DNA of 64,000 nucleotides from Halomonas alimentaria (GTDB lineage: Bacteria; Pseudomonadota; Gammaproteobacteria; Pseudomonadales; Halomonadaceae): assembly GCF_009902005.1 (NCBI RefSeq), contig NZ_WUTT01000001.1:162762-226761 (forward strand). Reading direction: 5' to 3'. The notes under the pieces were generated by a model. That model saw nothing but the letters and a program-made list of their open reading frames with translations. It searched no databases and was not told where the DNA came from. Position numbers and translations under genes: made by a program. Positions 37,048 through 50,498 of the stretch are shown here, one piece after another (within the stretch, counting starts at the first letter, position 1; each line of letters opens with the position of its first letter).

Positions 37048-38241
37048 ATGACCCTGTCCTCACTGCGCCTGAAGAAGAACGCCGACCGCCGCCTCAAGGC
37101 CGGCCACCTGTGGCTCTACTCCAACGAGATCGACACCGATGCGACCCCGCTCAAGGGGCTGGAGGCCGGGGCGCAGGTGGTGGTGGAGGCCGCCAACGGC
37201 AAGGCCATGGGCGTGGCCTACGTCAATCCCAACTCGCTGATCTGTGCTCGGCTGGTCTCCCGGGACCCCAAGCAGGGCCTCGACCGTTCGCTGCTGGTGC
37301 ATCGGCTCAACCAGGCGCTGGCGCTGCGCCAGCGCCTGTTCGCCGCGCCCTACTACCGGCTGGTGCACGGCGAGGGCGACCTGCTGCCGGGGCTGGTGAT
37401 CGACCGCTTCGGCGATACGCTGGTGGTGCAGCTCAATACCGCCGGCATGCAGGCGGCCCTCCCCGAGCTGCTCGACGCCCTGGACAAGGTGCTCTCGCCG
37501 ACTACCGTGGTGCTGCGCAACGACACCTCGGGGCGCCGCCAGGAGGGCCTCGAGCGCGTCGTGGAGGTGGCCAAGGGGGAGGTGAGTGATCCCGTGCTGC
37601 TGGAGGAGAACGGCGTGCGCTTCGCCGCTCCGGTGCTCGACGGCCAGAAGACCGGCTGGTTCTATGACCACCGCGCCAACCGCGCCTGGCTCAACCAGTT
37701 CGTGGCCGGCAAGCGGGTGCTGGACCTGTTCAGCTATGTGGGTGGCTGGGGCGTGCAGGCGGCGGCCCACGGTGCCAGTGAGGTGCTCTGCGTGGATGCC
37801 TCCGCCCCGGCGCTCGAGCGGGTCGCCGAGAATGCCGCGCTCAACGGCCTCCAGGAGCAGGTGTCGGTGGGCGAGGGCGACGCCTTCGAGGCGCTGGCGG
37901 CCCTCAAGGCGGAGGGAGAGCAGTTCGATGTGGTGATCCTCGACCCGCCCGCCTTCATCAAGAAGCGCAAGGATATCCCCAACGGCGAGCGCGCCTACGC
38001 GAAGCTCAATCGCGAAGCGATGCGCCTGCTCGGGCGTGACGGCCTGCTGCTCTCCGCCTCGTGCTCCATGCACCTGGCGCCGGAGCGACTGGTGGACGTG
38101 GTGCGCGGTGCGGTGCGCCACCAGGACCGCCATGGCCAGGTCCTCTTCCAGGGCCATCAGGGGCCGGATCACCCGGTGCATCCGGCGATCCCCGAGACCA
38201 GCTACCTCAAGGCGCTGGGCGTGCGGGTCTTCCGGGACTGA
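37048..38241 (+). CDS. rlmI: 23S rRNA (cytosine-C5)-methyltransferase, RlmI type
   Basis: RlmI-type enzymes methylate C1962 of 23S rRNA. The 397-residue product starts at ATG 37048 and has an N-terminal PUA domain (RRLKAGHLWLYSNEI), a central EEHEE domain and a class I methyltransferase domain with motif I VLDLFSYVGGWGVQAAAHGA and motif IV VVILDPPAFIKKRK. The catalytic Cys is in SASCSMHL. Length matches E. coli RlmI (396). Other COG1092 members are possible. Confidence 0.87.
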   Translation: MTLSSLRLKKNADRRLKAGHLWLYSNEIDTDATPLKGLEAGAQVVVEAANGKAMGVAYVNPNSLICARLVSRDPKQGLDRSLLVHRLNQALALRQRLFAAPYYRLVHGEGDLLPGLVIDRFGDTLVVQLNTAGMQAALPELLDALDKVLSPTTVVLRNDTSGRRQEGLERVVEVAKGEVSDPVLLEENGVRFAAPVLDGQKTGWFYDHRANRAWLNQFVAGKRVLDLFSYVGGWGVQAAAHGASEVLCVDASAPALERVAENAALNGLQEQVSVGEGDAFEALAALKAEGEQFDVVILDPPAFIKKRKDIPNGERAYAKLNREAMRLLGRDGLLLSASCSMHLAPERLVDVVRGAVRHQDRHGQVLFQGHQGPDHPVHPAIPETSYLKALGVRVFRD

Positions 38242-38242
38242 C

Positions 38243-38575
38243 ATGGCGGACGCGGCGGTGCGGGTCTTCGCCCACAGCAATGCGCTGCTGGTCAGCCATG
38301 TGCGCAACCTGCTCGAGGCGGCGGGGATCCCGGCACAGCTGCGCAACATGACCCTCGGCGGCGGCGCCGGCGAGCTGCCGCTGGGGGAGTGCGAGCCCGA
38401 GGTGTGGGTGAAGCCGCATAACCGCGAGTGGGCGGAGGCGCTGATTCGCGAGGCCCTGGCCGGGGCGAGCGAGGCACCGGCCTGGCGCTGCCCCGGCTGC
38501 GGCGAATCGCTGGAGCGCGTGTTCGACGCCTGCTGGAACTGCGGGGCGCTGCGTCCCTGTGATTCGAGCCCCTGA
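38243..38575 (+). CDS. DUF2007 protein with C-terminal zinc ribbon
   Basis: The 110-residue product begins one base after the rlmI stop. The first 70 residues are the DUF2007 (putative signal-transducing) fold: VRVFAHSNALLVSHVRNLLE and EVWVKPHNREWAEALIREAL. The last 35 have two Cys pairs, CPGC and CWNC, forming a likely zinc ribbon. Role unknown; DUF2007 may bind regulatory ligands. It is probably in one transcript with rlmI and the next gene. Confidence 0.82.
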   Translation: MADAAVRVFAHSNALLVSHVRNLLEAAGIPAQLRNMTLGGGAGELPLGECEPEVWVKPHNREWAEALIREALAGASEAPAWRCPGCGESLERVFDACWNCGALRPCDSSP

Positions 38576-38592
38576 CATGCGAGGAGCGTCTT

Positions 38593-39027
38593 ATGGAGTG
38601 GGATCTGCCCGAGCCCTTCGTCATCGAACTCGTTGTCGAGCCCGCGGCCATCGATGAGTATGACCATGCCAACAACGCCGAGTACCTGCGCTGGATCGAG
38701 CGGGTGAGCTGGGCCCACTCCGACGCCCTGGGGCTCACCCTGGCGCGCTACCGGGAACTGGATCGCGGCATGGCGGTACACCGCCACGAGCTGGATTACC
38801 TGGCCCCGGCCTTCGCCGGCGACCGCCTTGCGCTCGCCACCTGGATCATCGCCGATGACAGCCGCCTGACCCTGACCCGCAGCTTCCAGCTGATCCGTCC
38901 CGCCGATGGCCGCACCTTGCTGCGGGCGCGCACCCGCTTCGCCTGCATCGAGCTCTCAAGCGGCCGCCCGCGGCGCCTGCCCGAGGAGTATCGGCGGATC
39001 TACGGCGAGGCGGCCGTGGCCGAGTGA
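38593..39027 (+). CDS. Hotdog-fold acyl-CoA thioesterase
   Basis: The 144-residue product is of the 4-hydroxybenzoyl-CoA thioesterase type, with the motif [20 protein letters not shown] near the N-terminus holding the catalytic Asp, and [20 protein letters not shown] in the central sheet. It probably hydrolyses acyl-CoA esters in the cytoplasm; the substrate is unknown. It has a GAGGAGCG ribosome site and follows the DUF2007 gene by 17 bases. Confidence 0.85.
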   Translation: MEWDLPEPFVIELVVEPAAIDEYDHANNAEYLRWIERVSWAHSDALGLTLARYRELDRGMAVHRHELDYLAPAFAGDRLALATWIIADDSRLTLTRSFQLIRPADGRTLLRARTRFACIELSSGRPRRLPEEYRRIYGEAAVAE

Positions 39028-39098
39028 CCCCGGTCGCCTTGGCGGGGTGCGCGCGTTACCATAGCGGCCATTTCCGAACCGCAGAGTCCGCTTTTCCC

Positions 39099-40124
39099 AT
39101 GAGTGCAGCTTCCGAGAAGACCCGCGTTCTTACCGGCATCACCACCACCGGTACCCCCCACCTGGGCAACTACGTCGGTGCCATCAAGCCCGCCATCGAG
39201 GCGAGCCAGGACCCCAACGTGCAGTCCTACTACTTCCTCGCCGACCTGCATGCGCTGATCAAGTGCCAGGACCCGCGCCGGGTGCAGGAGTCACGCCTGG
39301 AGATCGCCGCTACCTGGCTGGCCCTGGGCCTGGATACCGACAACGCCATCTTCTACCGGCAGTCGGATATCCCCGAGATCCCCGAGCTGACCTGGATGCT
39401 CTCCTGCGTCTGCGCCAAGGGGCTGATGAACCGCGCCCACGCCTACAAGGCGGCGGTGGCGGAGAACGAGGCCGCCGGCAACCAGGATCCCGACAAGGGC
39501 ATCACCATGGGCCTGTTCGGCTACCCGGTGCTGATGGCCGCCGACATCCTGATGTTCAACGCCAATCGGGTGCCGGTGGGGCGTGACCAGATCCAGCATA
39601 TCGAGATGGCCCGGGACATGGCCGGGCGCTTCAACCACCTCTACAAGGGCCAGTACTTTACCCTGCCCGAGGCGGCGGTGGACGAGAAGGTGGAGGTGCT
39701 GGGTGGCCTGGACGGACGCAAGATGTCCAAGAGCTATAACAACACCATCCCGCTGTTCGTCTCCGCGAAGAAGCTGCAGAAGCTGGTGCGCAAGATCAAG
39801 ACCAACTCCTTGGAGCCCGGCGAGCCCAAGGACCCGGATACCTGCACCCTGTTCCAGATCTACTCCGCCTTCGCCACGGTGGAGGAGAGCGCGGCCATGC
39901 GTGACGAGTACGCCAATGGCATCGGCTGGGGCGAGGCCAAGAACCGCGTCTTCGAATACCTCGATGAGCACCTGCGCGAGCCCCGCGAGCGCTACCAGGC
40001 GCTGATGGAGGATCCGGGGCATATCGAACAGGTGCTGCTGAAGGGGGCCGAGCGTGCCCGCGCCGAGGCCGCCCCGCTGATGGATCGCCTGCGCCAGGCT
40101 GCGGGGCTCGGGCGCTTCGTCTGA
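39099..40124 (+). CDS. trpS: Tryptophanyl-tRNA synthetase
   Basis: TrpS charges tRNA-Trp. The 341-residue class I enzyme has the HIGH-like [18 protein letters not shown] near residue 16 and KMSKS in [20 protein letters not shown] near residue 205. The chosen ATG 39099 ([13 protein letters not shown]) has a poor ribosome site, but the upstream frame overlaps the thioesterase gene. Length is normal. Confidence 0.96.
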   Translation: MSAASEKTRVLTGITTTGTPHLGNYVGAIKPAIEASQDPNVQSYYFLADLHALIKCQDPRRVQESRLEIAATWLALGLDTDNAIFYRQSDIPEIPELTWMLSCVCAKGLMNRAHAYKAAVAENEAAGNQDPDKGITMGLFGYPVLMAADILMFNANRVPVGRDQIQHIEMARDMAGRFNHLYKGQYFTLPEAAVDEKVEVLGGLDGRKMSKSYNNTIPLFVSAKKLQKLVRKIKTNSLEPGEPKDPDTCTLFQIYSAFATVEESAAMRDEYANGIGWGEAKNRVFEYLDEHLREPRERYQALMEDPGHIEQVLLKGAERARAEAAPLMDRLRQAAGLGRFV

Positions 40125-40143
40125 GGCACGACCTGACGGACGT

Positions 40144-40173
40144 GACAGCGGGCGCCTTCGGGCGCCCGCTGTC
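40144..40173 (+). terminator. 13-bp hairpin after trpS
   Basis: GACAGCGGGCGCC (40144-40156) pairs perfectly with GGCGCCCGCTGTC (40161-40173) around TTCG; GTTGGGG follows, so there is no T tract. Confidence 0.65.
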
Positions 40174-40313
40174 GTTGGGGGGCGGGACGTGTGGCACATA
40201 TTCTTTTTTGGAATCAATTCTTTCATTTAAATGCTTTTACGTGCTTTTTCGGGATCGTTAACATGGCCGGCCCATCGGGCTCCCCGCCCCTGACGATTTC
40301 GAGAGAGCACGCC

Positions 40314-41522
40314 ATGAGTGAACTCGCCCTGACCCAACGATCCCGACTCTCCCTGCCGCTGTTGGCCACCGCCGGCCTGGTCGCCGCCGCCTTGGTGGTC
40401 GGCAGCGTCTTTGGCATTCGGCTCGGTGCCCTGATGCTGGTCGGTGGCCTGCTGGGCATGGTGCTCTACCATGCGGCCTTCGGTTTCACTTCCGCCTGGC
40501 GGGTCTTCATCACCGAGCGCCGCGGCCGCGGCCTGCGCGCCCAGATGGTGATGCTGGCCATCGCGGTGTTGCTGTTCTTCCCGGCACTTTCGGCCGGCAG
40601 CCTGTTCGGCCAGTCCGTCTACGGTTACGTGTCGCCGATTGGCGTGTCGGTGGTCTTCGGTGCCTTCCTGTTCGGCATCGGCATGCAGCTGGGCGGCGGC
40701 TGTGCCTCAGGCACACTGTTCACTGCCGGCGGCGGCAATGCGCGGATGCTGATCACCCTGGCGTTCTTCATCGTCGGCTCGGTCATCGGTACCGCTCACT
40801 TCAGCTGGTGGCAGAGCCTGCCCGCCTTCCAGCCGGTGTCGCTGGTCAACGAGTTCGGTGCCGGTGGCGGCATCGTGGTGAGCCTGGTGCTGTTCGCCGC
40901 CATCGCCGGCTTCACCGTGCTGATGGAGAAGCGCCGCCACGGTCAGCTGGAGCGGGCGCCGACGATCGATGCCGGTAACCGTCGCTGGCTGACCGGACCC
41001 TGGCCGCTGCTGGGCGGTGCCGTGGCCCTGGCGCTGCTCAACTTTGCCACTCTGGCCCTGGCCGGCCGCCCCTGGGGTATCACGTCGGCTTTCGCCTTGT
41101 GGGGTGCCAAGGGCTTCGAGTCGCTGGGCGGCGACGTCAGCCAGTGGGGCTACTGGCAGGCGAGCTGGAATGCCTCCGCCCTGCAGGCCAGCGTATGGAG
41201 CGACATCACCACGGTGATGAACGTCGGCATCATGGTCGGCGCCCTGGTGGCGGCTTCCCTTGCCGGCAAGTTTGCCCCCAATTTCCGCATCCCGGCGCGT
41301 TCGGTACTGGCGGCGGTGATCGGCGGCATCATGCTCGGCTATGGTGCTCGCCTGGCCTTCGGCTGCAATATTGGCGCCTACTTCGGCGGTATTGCCTCCG
41401 GCAGCCTGCACGGCTGGGTGTGGCTGGTGGCGGCCTTCGCCGGCAACATGCTCGGGGTGAAGCTGCGGCCCCTCTTCTTCACTGGCGAAGCGGCGCTCAA
41501 GCCTGCTGCCAAGGGCTGCTGA
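40314..41522 (+). CDS. YeeE/YedE-family sulfur-compound transporter
   Basis: The 402-residue inner-membrane protein has about nine or ten hydrophobic helices. The family cysteine motifs are in MQLGGGCASGTLFTAGG and ARLAFGCNIGAYFGGIASG, which in the thiosulfate transporter TsuA (YeeE) carry the substrate across by contacts with Cys. It is the long, two-module form. ATG 40314 (GAGAGAGC upstream) is preferred over the earlier in-frame ATG at 40191. About 60 bases before it are strikingly AT-rich and probably hold the promoter. No TusA-like partner is adjacent. Thiosulfate is inferred; selenium or other sulfur species are alternatives. Confidence 0.85.
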   Translation: MSELALTQRSRLSLPLLATAGLVAAALVVGSVFGIRLGALMLVGGLLGMVLYHAAFGFTSAWRVFITERRGRGLRAQMVMLAIAVLLFFPALSAGSLFGQSVYGYVSPIGVSVVFGAFLFGIGMQLGGGCASGTLFTAGGGNARMLITLAFFIVGSVIGTAHFSWWQSLPAFQPVSLVNEFGAGGGIVVSLVLFAAIAGFTVLMEKRRHGQLERAPTIDAGNRRWLTGPWPLLGGAVALALLNFATLALAGRPWGITSAFALWGAKGFESLGGDVSQWGYWQASWNASALQASVWSDITTVMNVGIMVGALVAASLAGKFAPNFRIPARSVLAAVIGGIMLGYGARLAFGCNIGAYFGGIASGSLHGWVWLVAAFAGNMLGVKLRPLFFTGEAALKPAAKGC

Positions 41523-41565
41523 GCCCGGTCGGTACTCCGAGAGTGTCCCGTGATTGCCGCGTGAT

Positions 41566-41599
41566 CCGCGCCCCGGCCCAGGCCGGGGCGCGGCTTTTT
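41566..41599 (+). terminator. Rho-independent terminator after the YeeE-family gene
   Basis: CCGCGCCCCGGCC (41566-41578) pairs with GGCCGGGGCGCGG (41581-41593), followed by CTTTTT. Confidence 0.85.
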
Positions 41600-41676
41600 C
41601 GTGCGTGGTAGAGTATCGCTACAAGGCGCCGGTAGAGCGCCAACGGCCCGTTCCCGTCAACCGATCGAGAGCTGAG

Positions 41677-43356
41677 ATGACCACCGAAGCCAAGCGCCCC
41701 CTGTATATCCCCTATGCCGGCCCGCCGCTGCTGGAGATGCCGCTTCTCAACAAGGGCAGTGCCTTCAGTCAGGAGGAGCGCATCGAGTTCAACCTGATCG
41801 GCCTGCTGCCGCAGTGCGTCGAGAGTATCGAGGAGCAGGTGGAGCGGGCCTACCGCCAGTATCGCCAGTGTCAGACCGACCTCGACAAGCACATCTATCT
41901 GCGCGCCATCCAGGACGACAACGAGACCCTCTACTATCGGCTTGTCTCGGAGCATCTCGAGGAGATGCTGCCGATCATCTATACGCCCACGGTGGGCAAG
42001 GCGTGCCAGGAGTTCTCGAACATCTATCGCAATCACCGTGGCCTGTTCATCAACTACGGCGACCGCGATCGCATGGACGATATCCTGCGCTCCTCCACCA
42101 AGGAGAAGGTCAAGGTGATCGTGGTCACCGACGGTGAGCGCATCCTCGGCCTGGGCGACCAGGGCATCGGGGGCATGGGCATCCCCATCGGCAAACTGGC
42201 GCTGTATACCGCCTGTGGCGGCATCAGCCCGGCCTATACCCAGCCGATCATGCTCGATGTGGGCACCAACAACCAGGCGCTGCTCGACGACCCCATGTAC
42301 ATGGGCTGGCGTCACCCACGCATCTCCCAGGAGGAGTACGACGCCTTTATCGCGGAGTTCATCGCTGCGGTGAAGCGGCGTTGGCCCGGCGTGCTGCTGC
42401 AGTTCGAGGACTTCGCCCAGGCCAATGCCGTGCCGCTGCTCACGCGTTACCGCGACGAGCTGTGCTGCTTCAACGACGACGTCCAGGGCACCGCCTCGGT
42501 GGTGGTGGGTACCCTGATGGCCGCCTGCCAGGCACGTGGTGAGGGCATCGCCCAGCAGCGGGTGGTGTTCGTGGGCGCCGGTTCCGCCGGCTGCGGCATC
42601 GCCGAGCAGGTGGTGGTGGCGATGCAGGCCGAGGGCCTCACCGACCGGGAGGCCCGCGCCCGTATCTACATGGTCGACCGCGAGGGGCTGGTCACCGACG
42701 ACCAGGACTGGCTGCGCGACTTCCAGAGTCGTCTGGCTCACGAGGCGGCACTCACCGAGGGCTGGAGCGATCAGGAGCTGGTGGAGACGATCCGTCAGGT
42801 CAGGCCCAGCGTGTTGATCGGTGTCTGCGGGCGTCCGGGCATCTTCACCGAGGAGGTGGTGCGTACCATGCATGCCGGCTGCGAGACGCCGGTGATCATG
42901 CCGCTCTCCAACCCCACCTCTCAGGCCGAGGCGATGCCCGAGGATGTGATCCGCTGGACCGACGGTGCCGCGCTGGTCGCCACCGGCAGCCCCTTTGCCC
43001 CGGTGGAGCATGGGGGGCGCACCATCCCCATCGCCCAGTGCAACAACGCCTATATCTTCCCCGGCATCGGCCTGGGAGTGGTGGCCTCGGGTGCGAGGCG
43101 GGTGACCGACGACATGCTGATGGCGGCCTCCCGGGCGCTGGCCCGCGAGGCACCCATCGTCAAGCAGGGCGAGGGGGCGCTGCTGCCGCCGCTCGCCAAG
43201 ATCCGTGAGCTATCCAAGGCGATCGCCTTCGATGTGGCCGGCCAGGCCCAGGGCGAGGGCGTGGCGCTGAAGACCGATGGCATCAAGCTGCGCGAGGCCA
43301 TCGAGCGCAACTCCTGGGAGCCGGAGTACAGGCGTTATCGTCGCCGCTCCTTCTGA
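41677..43356 (+). CDS. maeA: NAD-dependent malic enzyme (oxaloacetate-decarboxylating)
   Basis: MaeA converts malate to pyruvate and CO2 with NAD+. The 559-residue product starts at ATG 41677 (GAGAGCTGAG upstream). It has the large-type patterns [77 protein letters not shown] and the dinucleotide site [16 protein letters not shown]. It is of the E. coli SfcA/MaeA length and lacks the phosphotransacetylase tail of MaeB. It is followed by a long symmetric terminator and converges on acnA. Confidence 0.94.
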   Translation: MTTEAKRPLYIPYAGPPLLEMPLLNKGSAFSQEERIEFNLIGLLPQCVESIEEQVERAYRQYRQCQTDLDKHIYLRAIQDDNETLYYRLVSEHLEEMLPIIYTPTVGKACQEFSNIYRNHRGLFINYGDRDRMDDILRSSTKEKVKVIVVTDGERILGLGDQGIGGMGIPIGKLALYTACGGISPAYTQPIMLDVGTNNQALLDDPMYMGWRHPRISQEEYDAFIAEFIAAVKRRWPGVLLQFEDFAQANAVPLLTRYRDELCCFNDDVQGTASVVVGTLMAACQARGEGIAQQRVVFVGAGSAGCGIAEQVVVAMQAEGLTDREARARIYMVDREGLVTDDQDWLRDFQSRLAHEAALTEGWSDQELVETIRQVRPSVLIGVCGRPGIFTEEVVRTMHAGCETPVIMPLSNPTSQAEAMPEDVIRWTDGAALVATGSPFAPVEHGGRTIPIAQCNNAYIFPGIGLGVVASGARRVTDDMLMAASRALAREAPIVKQGEGALLPPLAKIRELSKAIAFDVAGQAQGEGVALKTDGIKLREAIERNSWEPEYRRYRRRSF

Positions 43357-43371
43357 TGCTTCGCCTGGAAC

Positions 43372-43409
43372 GATAAAGGCCCCGCCGGGTAACCGGCGGG
43401 GCCTTTATC
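43372..43409. terminator. 17-bp bidirectional terminator after maeA
   Basis: A 17-base arm (43372-43388, GATAAAGGCC... ) pairs perfectly with 43393-43409 around GTAA. The A and T residues at the outer ends let it work in either direction. Confidence 0.85.
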
Positions 43410-43425
43410 ATTTGCGTGGCAGCAT

Positions 43426-43524
43426 TTCGGCGACAGGCCTGTTCGGGGGCGCTGTGAACCCTTCCCTGGGCGCTACCGATGCCATCCCTGGCATAGGACC
43501 CCCTCTCAGACCTGTCCCCGATGC
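43426..43524 (+). repeat. Structured intergenic repeat, copy 3
   Basis: It has the core GCGCTGTGAACCC and CCTGGGCGCTACCGA. The hairpin is ATGCC-ATCCCT-GGCAT (43479-43494), the middle helix GGGGG/CCCCC, and the outer helix TCGG-GACAGG/CCTGTC-CCGA. It lies between the maeA terminator and the end of acnA. Confidence 0.87.
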
Positions 43525-43555
43525 CTCTCGTCTACGTACAAGCAGGCGTAGCTAC

Positions 43556-46300
<2,745 letters not shown>

Positions 46301-46505
46301 CGAAGTCCTCCTCGTCGCGGAGAGTGAACGAACCTTCCTGGTCGTCTGAGAGTACATGGTCATGATAGGCAGGCTTTTCAAGCGTTGCCCGGAAGCTACT
46401 TGAATTGCCCTCGGGCGGCCGCCATCTCGATTCCTAGCCACCACTGTTGCCCAGCCGGCAGTATGGCACTCGTCCATGACATGCCGACAGCGGCCGGGAG
46501 TTCCC

Positions 46506-47776
<1,271 letters not shown>

Positions 47777-47824
47777 CCCATCTCATCCGGCAAAAAACGC
47801 CGAGTGTCAAAGCCACTGAGGTGA

Positions 47825-47942
47825 GCGGCGCCGGGGACAGTCCGTAGAGGAGGTCCTACGCCAGGGATGGCGTCGGTAGCGCCCAGGGATGGGTTCACAG
47901 CGCCTCCTCGGCGGTCCGGCGATCCGGGGACTGTCGCCGGGC
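47825..47942 (-). repeat. Structured intergenic repeat, copy 4
   Basis: In reverse orientation to copies 1-3, between trxB and slyX. Read on the minus strand it has CCGGCGACAGTCC at the start and GGACTGTCCCCGG at the end, the GAGGAGG/CCTCCTC helix, the hairpin ACGCC-ATCCCT-GGCGT and a CCGG-ATCG-CCGG side hairpin like copy 1. It occupies half of the 241-base convergent gap; nothing else is seen there. Confidence 0.87.
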
Positions 47943-48017
47943 AAGCCGCGGTTCGGTGCCGCGTAGGCCAGGTGGACAGCTGGGCCTGGTTGATGATCAT
48001 GCCAACTCCCCAGAGTG

Positions 48018-48263
48018 CTAGTAGTGCGGCGGCAGCTCGTCCTCGGGGCGAGGTTGCGCCGCGTCACCCTCCTGCAGCGCCCGCTGCTGCTCGCGGATCT
48101 TCTGCTGCATCAATGCATTGATGCGCTCCAGCTTGGCCAGGCGCGTCTCCTGGGCGGCGACCGCCTGATCCAGGGTATCCAGCCAGTGCTCCTGGTAGGC
48201 GATACGGCTCTCCAGCGCCTCCAGGCGCTCGTTCAGGGCATCGGGCGCCCGTGTTGTGCTCAT
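48018..48263 (-). CDS. slyX: SlyX-family coiled-coil protein
   Basis: The 81-residue product starts [20 protein letters not shown], is one coiled coil (about residues 8-60), and ends DELPPHY, the Pro-Pro-His-Tyr tail that marks SlyX. Function is unknown; in E. coli it lies beside slyD. ATG 48263 is preceded by AGGA. It diverges from the cold-shock membrane gene. Confidence 0.9.
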   Translation of the reverse strand: MSTTRAPDALNERLEALESRIAYQEHWLDTLDQAVAAQETRLAKLERINALMQQKIREQQRALQEGDAAQPRPEDELPPHY

Positions 48264-48357
48264 GCTAGAATCCTGTCGCTGCGTGTCACCGTTCACCGTG
48301 GCACCTTCCCATGGTTGTCAATATCGTTCATTACCAACAAGAGAGTCATTCGAGTCC

Positions 48358-48822
48358 ATGAATCGCAAGGTCATGTTTCGCTGTAGTCTGGTCAGCCTGC
48401 TGCTCGCCGCCCCGGCGCCGCTGCTGATCGCCCTGTTCATTCACCTGGCCGGCGGCGCCCTCTCCGAGGCGCTGTTCGATAGCCTCGCCATCGGTGGCGT
48501 GGCAGTGGTCTATGCCGCGGCCGCGCTGGCGGTCTTCCTGGTGCTGCTTATCGGCACCCTGGCGGTCAATGTCCTTACTCCCCAGCTGGTCAACCTGGCC
48601 GAGGTCGAGAACGACGATCGCGAGCTCGGCGAGGTGAAGTGGTTCAACGTCAACAAGGGGTACGGTTTCATCACTCGTGACAGCGGCGAGGATGTCTTCG
48701 TCCACTTCCGCGCCATTCGCGGTCGCGGTCATCGCACCCTGGCCGAGGGCCAGAAGGTGCGCTATCACGTGGTGGAGAACGAGAAGGGCCTGCAGGCCGA
48801 CGATGTTACCGTGATTACCTAG
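48358..48822 (+). CDS. Membrane-anchored cold-shock-domain protein
   Basis: The 154-residue product joins two hydrophobic helices (residues 7-32 and about 42-72) to a cytoplasmic cold-shock domain. The latter has both RNA-binding motifs, [13 protein letters not shown] (RNP1) and DVFVHFRAI (RNP2), preceded by LGEVKWFNV. Ordinary Csp proteins are about 70 residues and soluble. Tethering an RNA chaperone to the inner membrane suggests a role near membrane-protein mRNAs or under stress, but this is inference. A long hairpin follows the gene. Confidence 0.87.
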   Translation: MNRKVMFRCSLVSLLLAAPAPLLIALFIHLAGGALSEALFDSLAIGGVAVVYAAAALAVFLVLLIGTLAVNVLTPQLVNLAEVENDDRELGEVKWFNVNKGYGFITRDSGEDVFVHFRAIRGRGHRTLAEGQKVRYHVVENEKGLQADDVTVIT

Positions 48823-48876
48823 CAGTGCGGCTGCGCCCGTCGGCGTGGCCAGAGTAACGCCTGCACTCTCGCAGAC

Positions 48877-48910
48877 ACGACATCGCCCCGCATGTGCGGG
48901 GCGATGTCGT
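48877..48910. terminator. 16-bp hairpin between convergent genes
   Basis: ACGACATCGCCCCGCA (48877-48892) pairs with TGCGGGGCGATGTCGT (48895-48910). It lies seven bases from the stop of the leftward gene at 48917 and may serve both directions. Confidence 0.7.
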
Positions 48911-48916
48911 TTGCGG

Positions 48917-49318
48917 CTAGTGGCCGGAGTCGGGCCAGTGGATCTCCTCCTCGCGGCCGTCGGGGAGCACCCGCAGGAAGCGGTCGGGCTCGTCGCCGGG
49001 CTGCCACCCCCCCAGCGAACAGCGTACCTCGCTACCCAGCTGCATGGCGGCGGCGCGGGCGCAGGCCGCGTCGTCCGGCCAGGGAGTCTCCGCGCTGTCG
49101 AACCACAGGCTGGCGAAGCCGTCGGCGGCACGCTCCACCAGCAGCACCGGGATCTCACCGCCGGCAAGCCGGCCGCGGGTGCGCCACTTGCCCTTGCCGG
49201 CGGGGGCCAGGGGCTCGGCGCCGATGGCCGTACCCAGCCACTTATCGAGTGACGCCACGGGCGCCTTGGCCAGGTAGATCTCGATATCGGGGTAACGGGT
49301 TTCGCTGTCAGCTGTCAT
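48917..49318 (-). CDS. Conserved small protein of unknown function near dapE
   Basis: The 133-residue product starts MTADSETRYPDIEIYLAK and has regular alternating patterns (IPVLLVERAADGFASLWFDS, WPDDAACARAAAMQLGSEVR, RFLRVLPDGREEEIHW). It has no signal peptide, membrane helix or cysteine cluster beyond two Cys. It looks like a soluble alpha/beta protein. It is seven bases downstream of dapE and so probably in the dap operon. I recall relatives in halomonads and pseudomonads but no function. Confidence 0.75.
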   Translation of the reverse strand: MTADSETRYPDIEIYLAKAPVASLDKWLGTAIGAEPLAPAGKGKWRTRGRLAGGEIPVLLVERAADGFASLWFDSAETPWPDDAACARAAAMQLGSEVRCSLGGWQPGDEPDRFLRVLPDGREEEIHWPDSGH

Positions 49319-49325
49319 GCAAGCC

Positions 49326-50498
49326 TCAGGGTCGGGCGCTGCCGTTGATGAACAGGTGCTTCATGACCGCCTCGTAGATGCGGCTCAGCTCGTCCAGGTC
49401 GGCGGCGCACACCCGCTCGTTGACCTGGTGGATGGTCGCATTGAGGGGCCCCAGCTCCACCACCTGGCTGCCCAGGGTGGCGATGAAGCGGCCGTCCGAG
49501 GTGCCGCCGCTGGTGGAGAGCTCAGGCGTGTGGCCGGTGACCTCCTCGACGCCCCGAACCGCGGCCTCCACGAGCTCGCCCTCGGCGGTGAGAAAGGGCT
49601 CGCCGTTTAGGGTCCAGTCCAGCTCGTAGTCCAGGCCGTGGACATCGAGGATCGCTTCGGTGCGCGCGCGGAGCTCCTCGTGGGTCACCTCGGTGGAGAA
49701 GCGGAAGTTGAACACTACCTCCACCTCGCCGGGGATGACGTTGGTGGCGCCGGTGCCCGAGCGGAAGTTGGAGACCTGGAAGCTGGTAGCCGGGAAGAAG
49801 TCGTTGCCGGCGTCCCAGTGTTCCCGGGTCAGCGCATCCAGCGCGGGCATCGCCTGGTGGATCGGATTGCGCGCCAGGTGGGGGTAGGCCACATGGCCCT
49901 GCACGCCCCTGATATGCAGTACGCCGCCCAGCGAGCCACGCCGGCCGTTCTTGATCACGTCGCCCAGCCGGGAAGTGGAGGAGGGCTCGCCGACGATGCA
50001 GTAGTCGAGGCGCTCATGACGCTCGCGCAGGTGTTCCACCACGGCGCGTGTGCCGTCCTTCGCGGGGCCCTCCTCGTCGGAGGTGATCAGGAACCCCAGG
50101 CGGCCGTGGTGATCGGGGTGGTTCGCCACGAAGCGTTCCACCGCGGTGATCATCGCCGCCAGGCTGCCCTTCATGTCGGCAGCGCCACGACCCCGGAGCA
50201 TGCCGTCGTCGTCGATACAGGGCTCGAAGGGCGGGAAGTCCCAGCGGGTATGAGGGCCGCTGGGGACCACGTCGGTGTGACCGGCGAAGGCCAGCAGCGG
50301 GCCGTGGTGGCCGCGGGTGGCCCAGAAGTTCTCGACGTCGCCGAAGGGCAGGCGCTCGACATGAAAACCGAGCGCCGTGAGGCGCTCGATCATCAACTCC
50401 TGACACTCCAGATCGTCCGGTGTCACCGAGGGGCGCGCCAGCAGGTCGAAGGCGAGCCGCAGGGTGGGCGAGAGACCGGCAGGATCAGTTGTGGGCAT
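49326..50498 (-). CDS. dapE: Succinyl-diaminopimelate desuccinylase
   Basis: DapE hydrolyses N-succinyl-L,L-diaminopimelate to L,L-diaminopimelate and succinate for lysine and peptidoglycan. The 390-residue M20 metallopeptidase-like enzyme has metal ligands in [15 protein letters not shown] (His, Asp), [13 protein letters not shown] (Asp), [13 protein letters not shown] (Glu-Glu) and a late His near [12 protein letters not shown]. It overlaps the end of dapD by 14 bases, so the two are coupled. Confidence 0.95.
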   Translation of the reverse strand: MPTTDPAGLSPTLRLAFDLLARPSVTPDDLECQELMIERLTALGFHVERLPFGDVENFWATRGHHGPLLAFAGHTDVVPSGPHTRWDFPPFEPCIDDDGMLRGRGAADMKGSLAAMITAVERFVANHPDHHGRLGFLITSDEEGPAKDGTRAVVEHLRERHERLDYCIVGEPSSTSRLGDVIKNGRRGSLGGVLHIRGVQGHVAYPHLARNPIHQAMPALDALTREHWDAGNDFFPATSFQVSNFRSGTGATNVIPGEVEVVFNFRFSTEVTHEELRARTEAILDVHGLDYELDWTLNGEPFLTAEGELVEAAVRGVEEVTGHTPELSTSGGTSDGRFIATLGSQVVELGPLNATIHQVNERVCAADLDELSRIYEAVMKHLFINGSARP

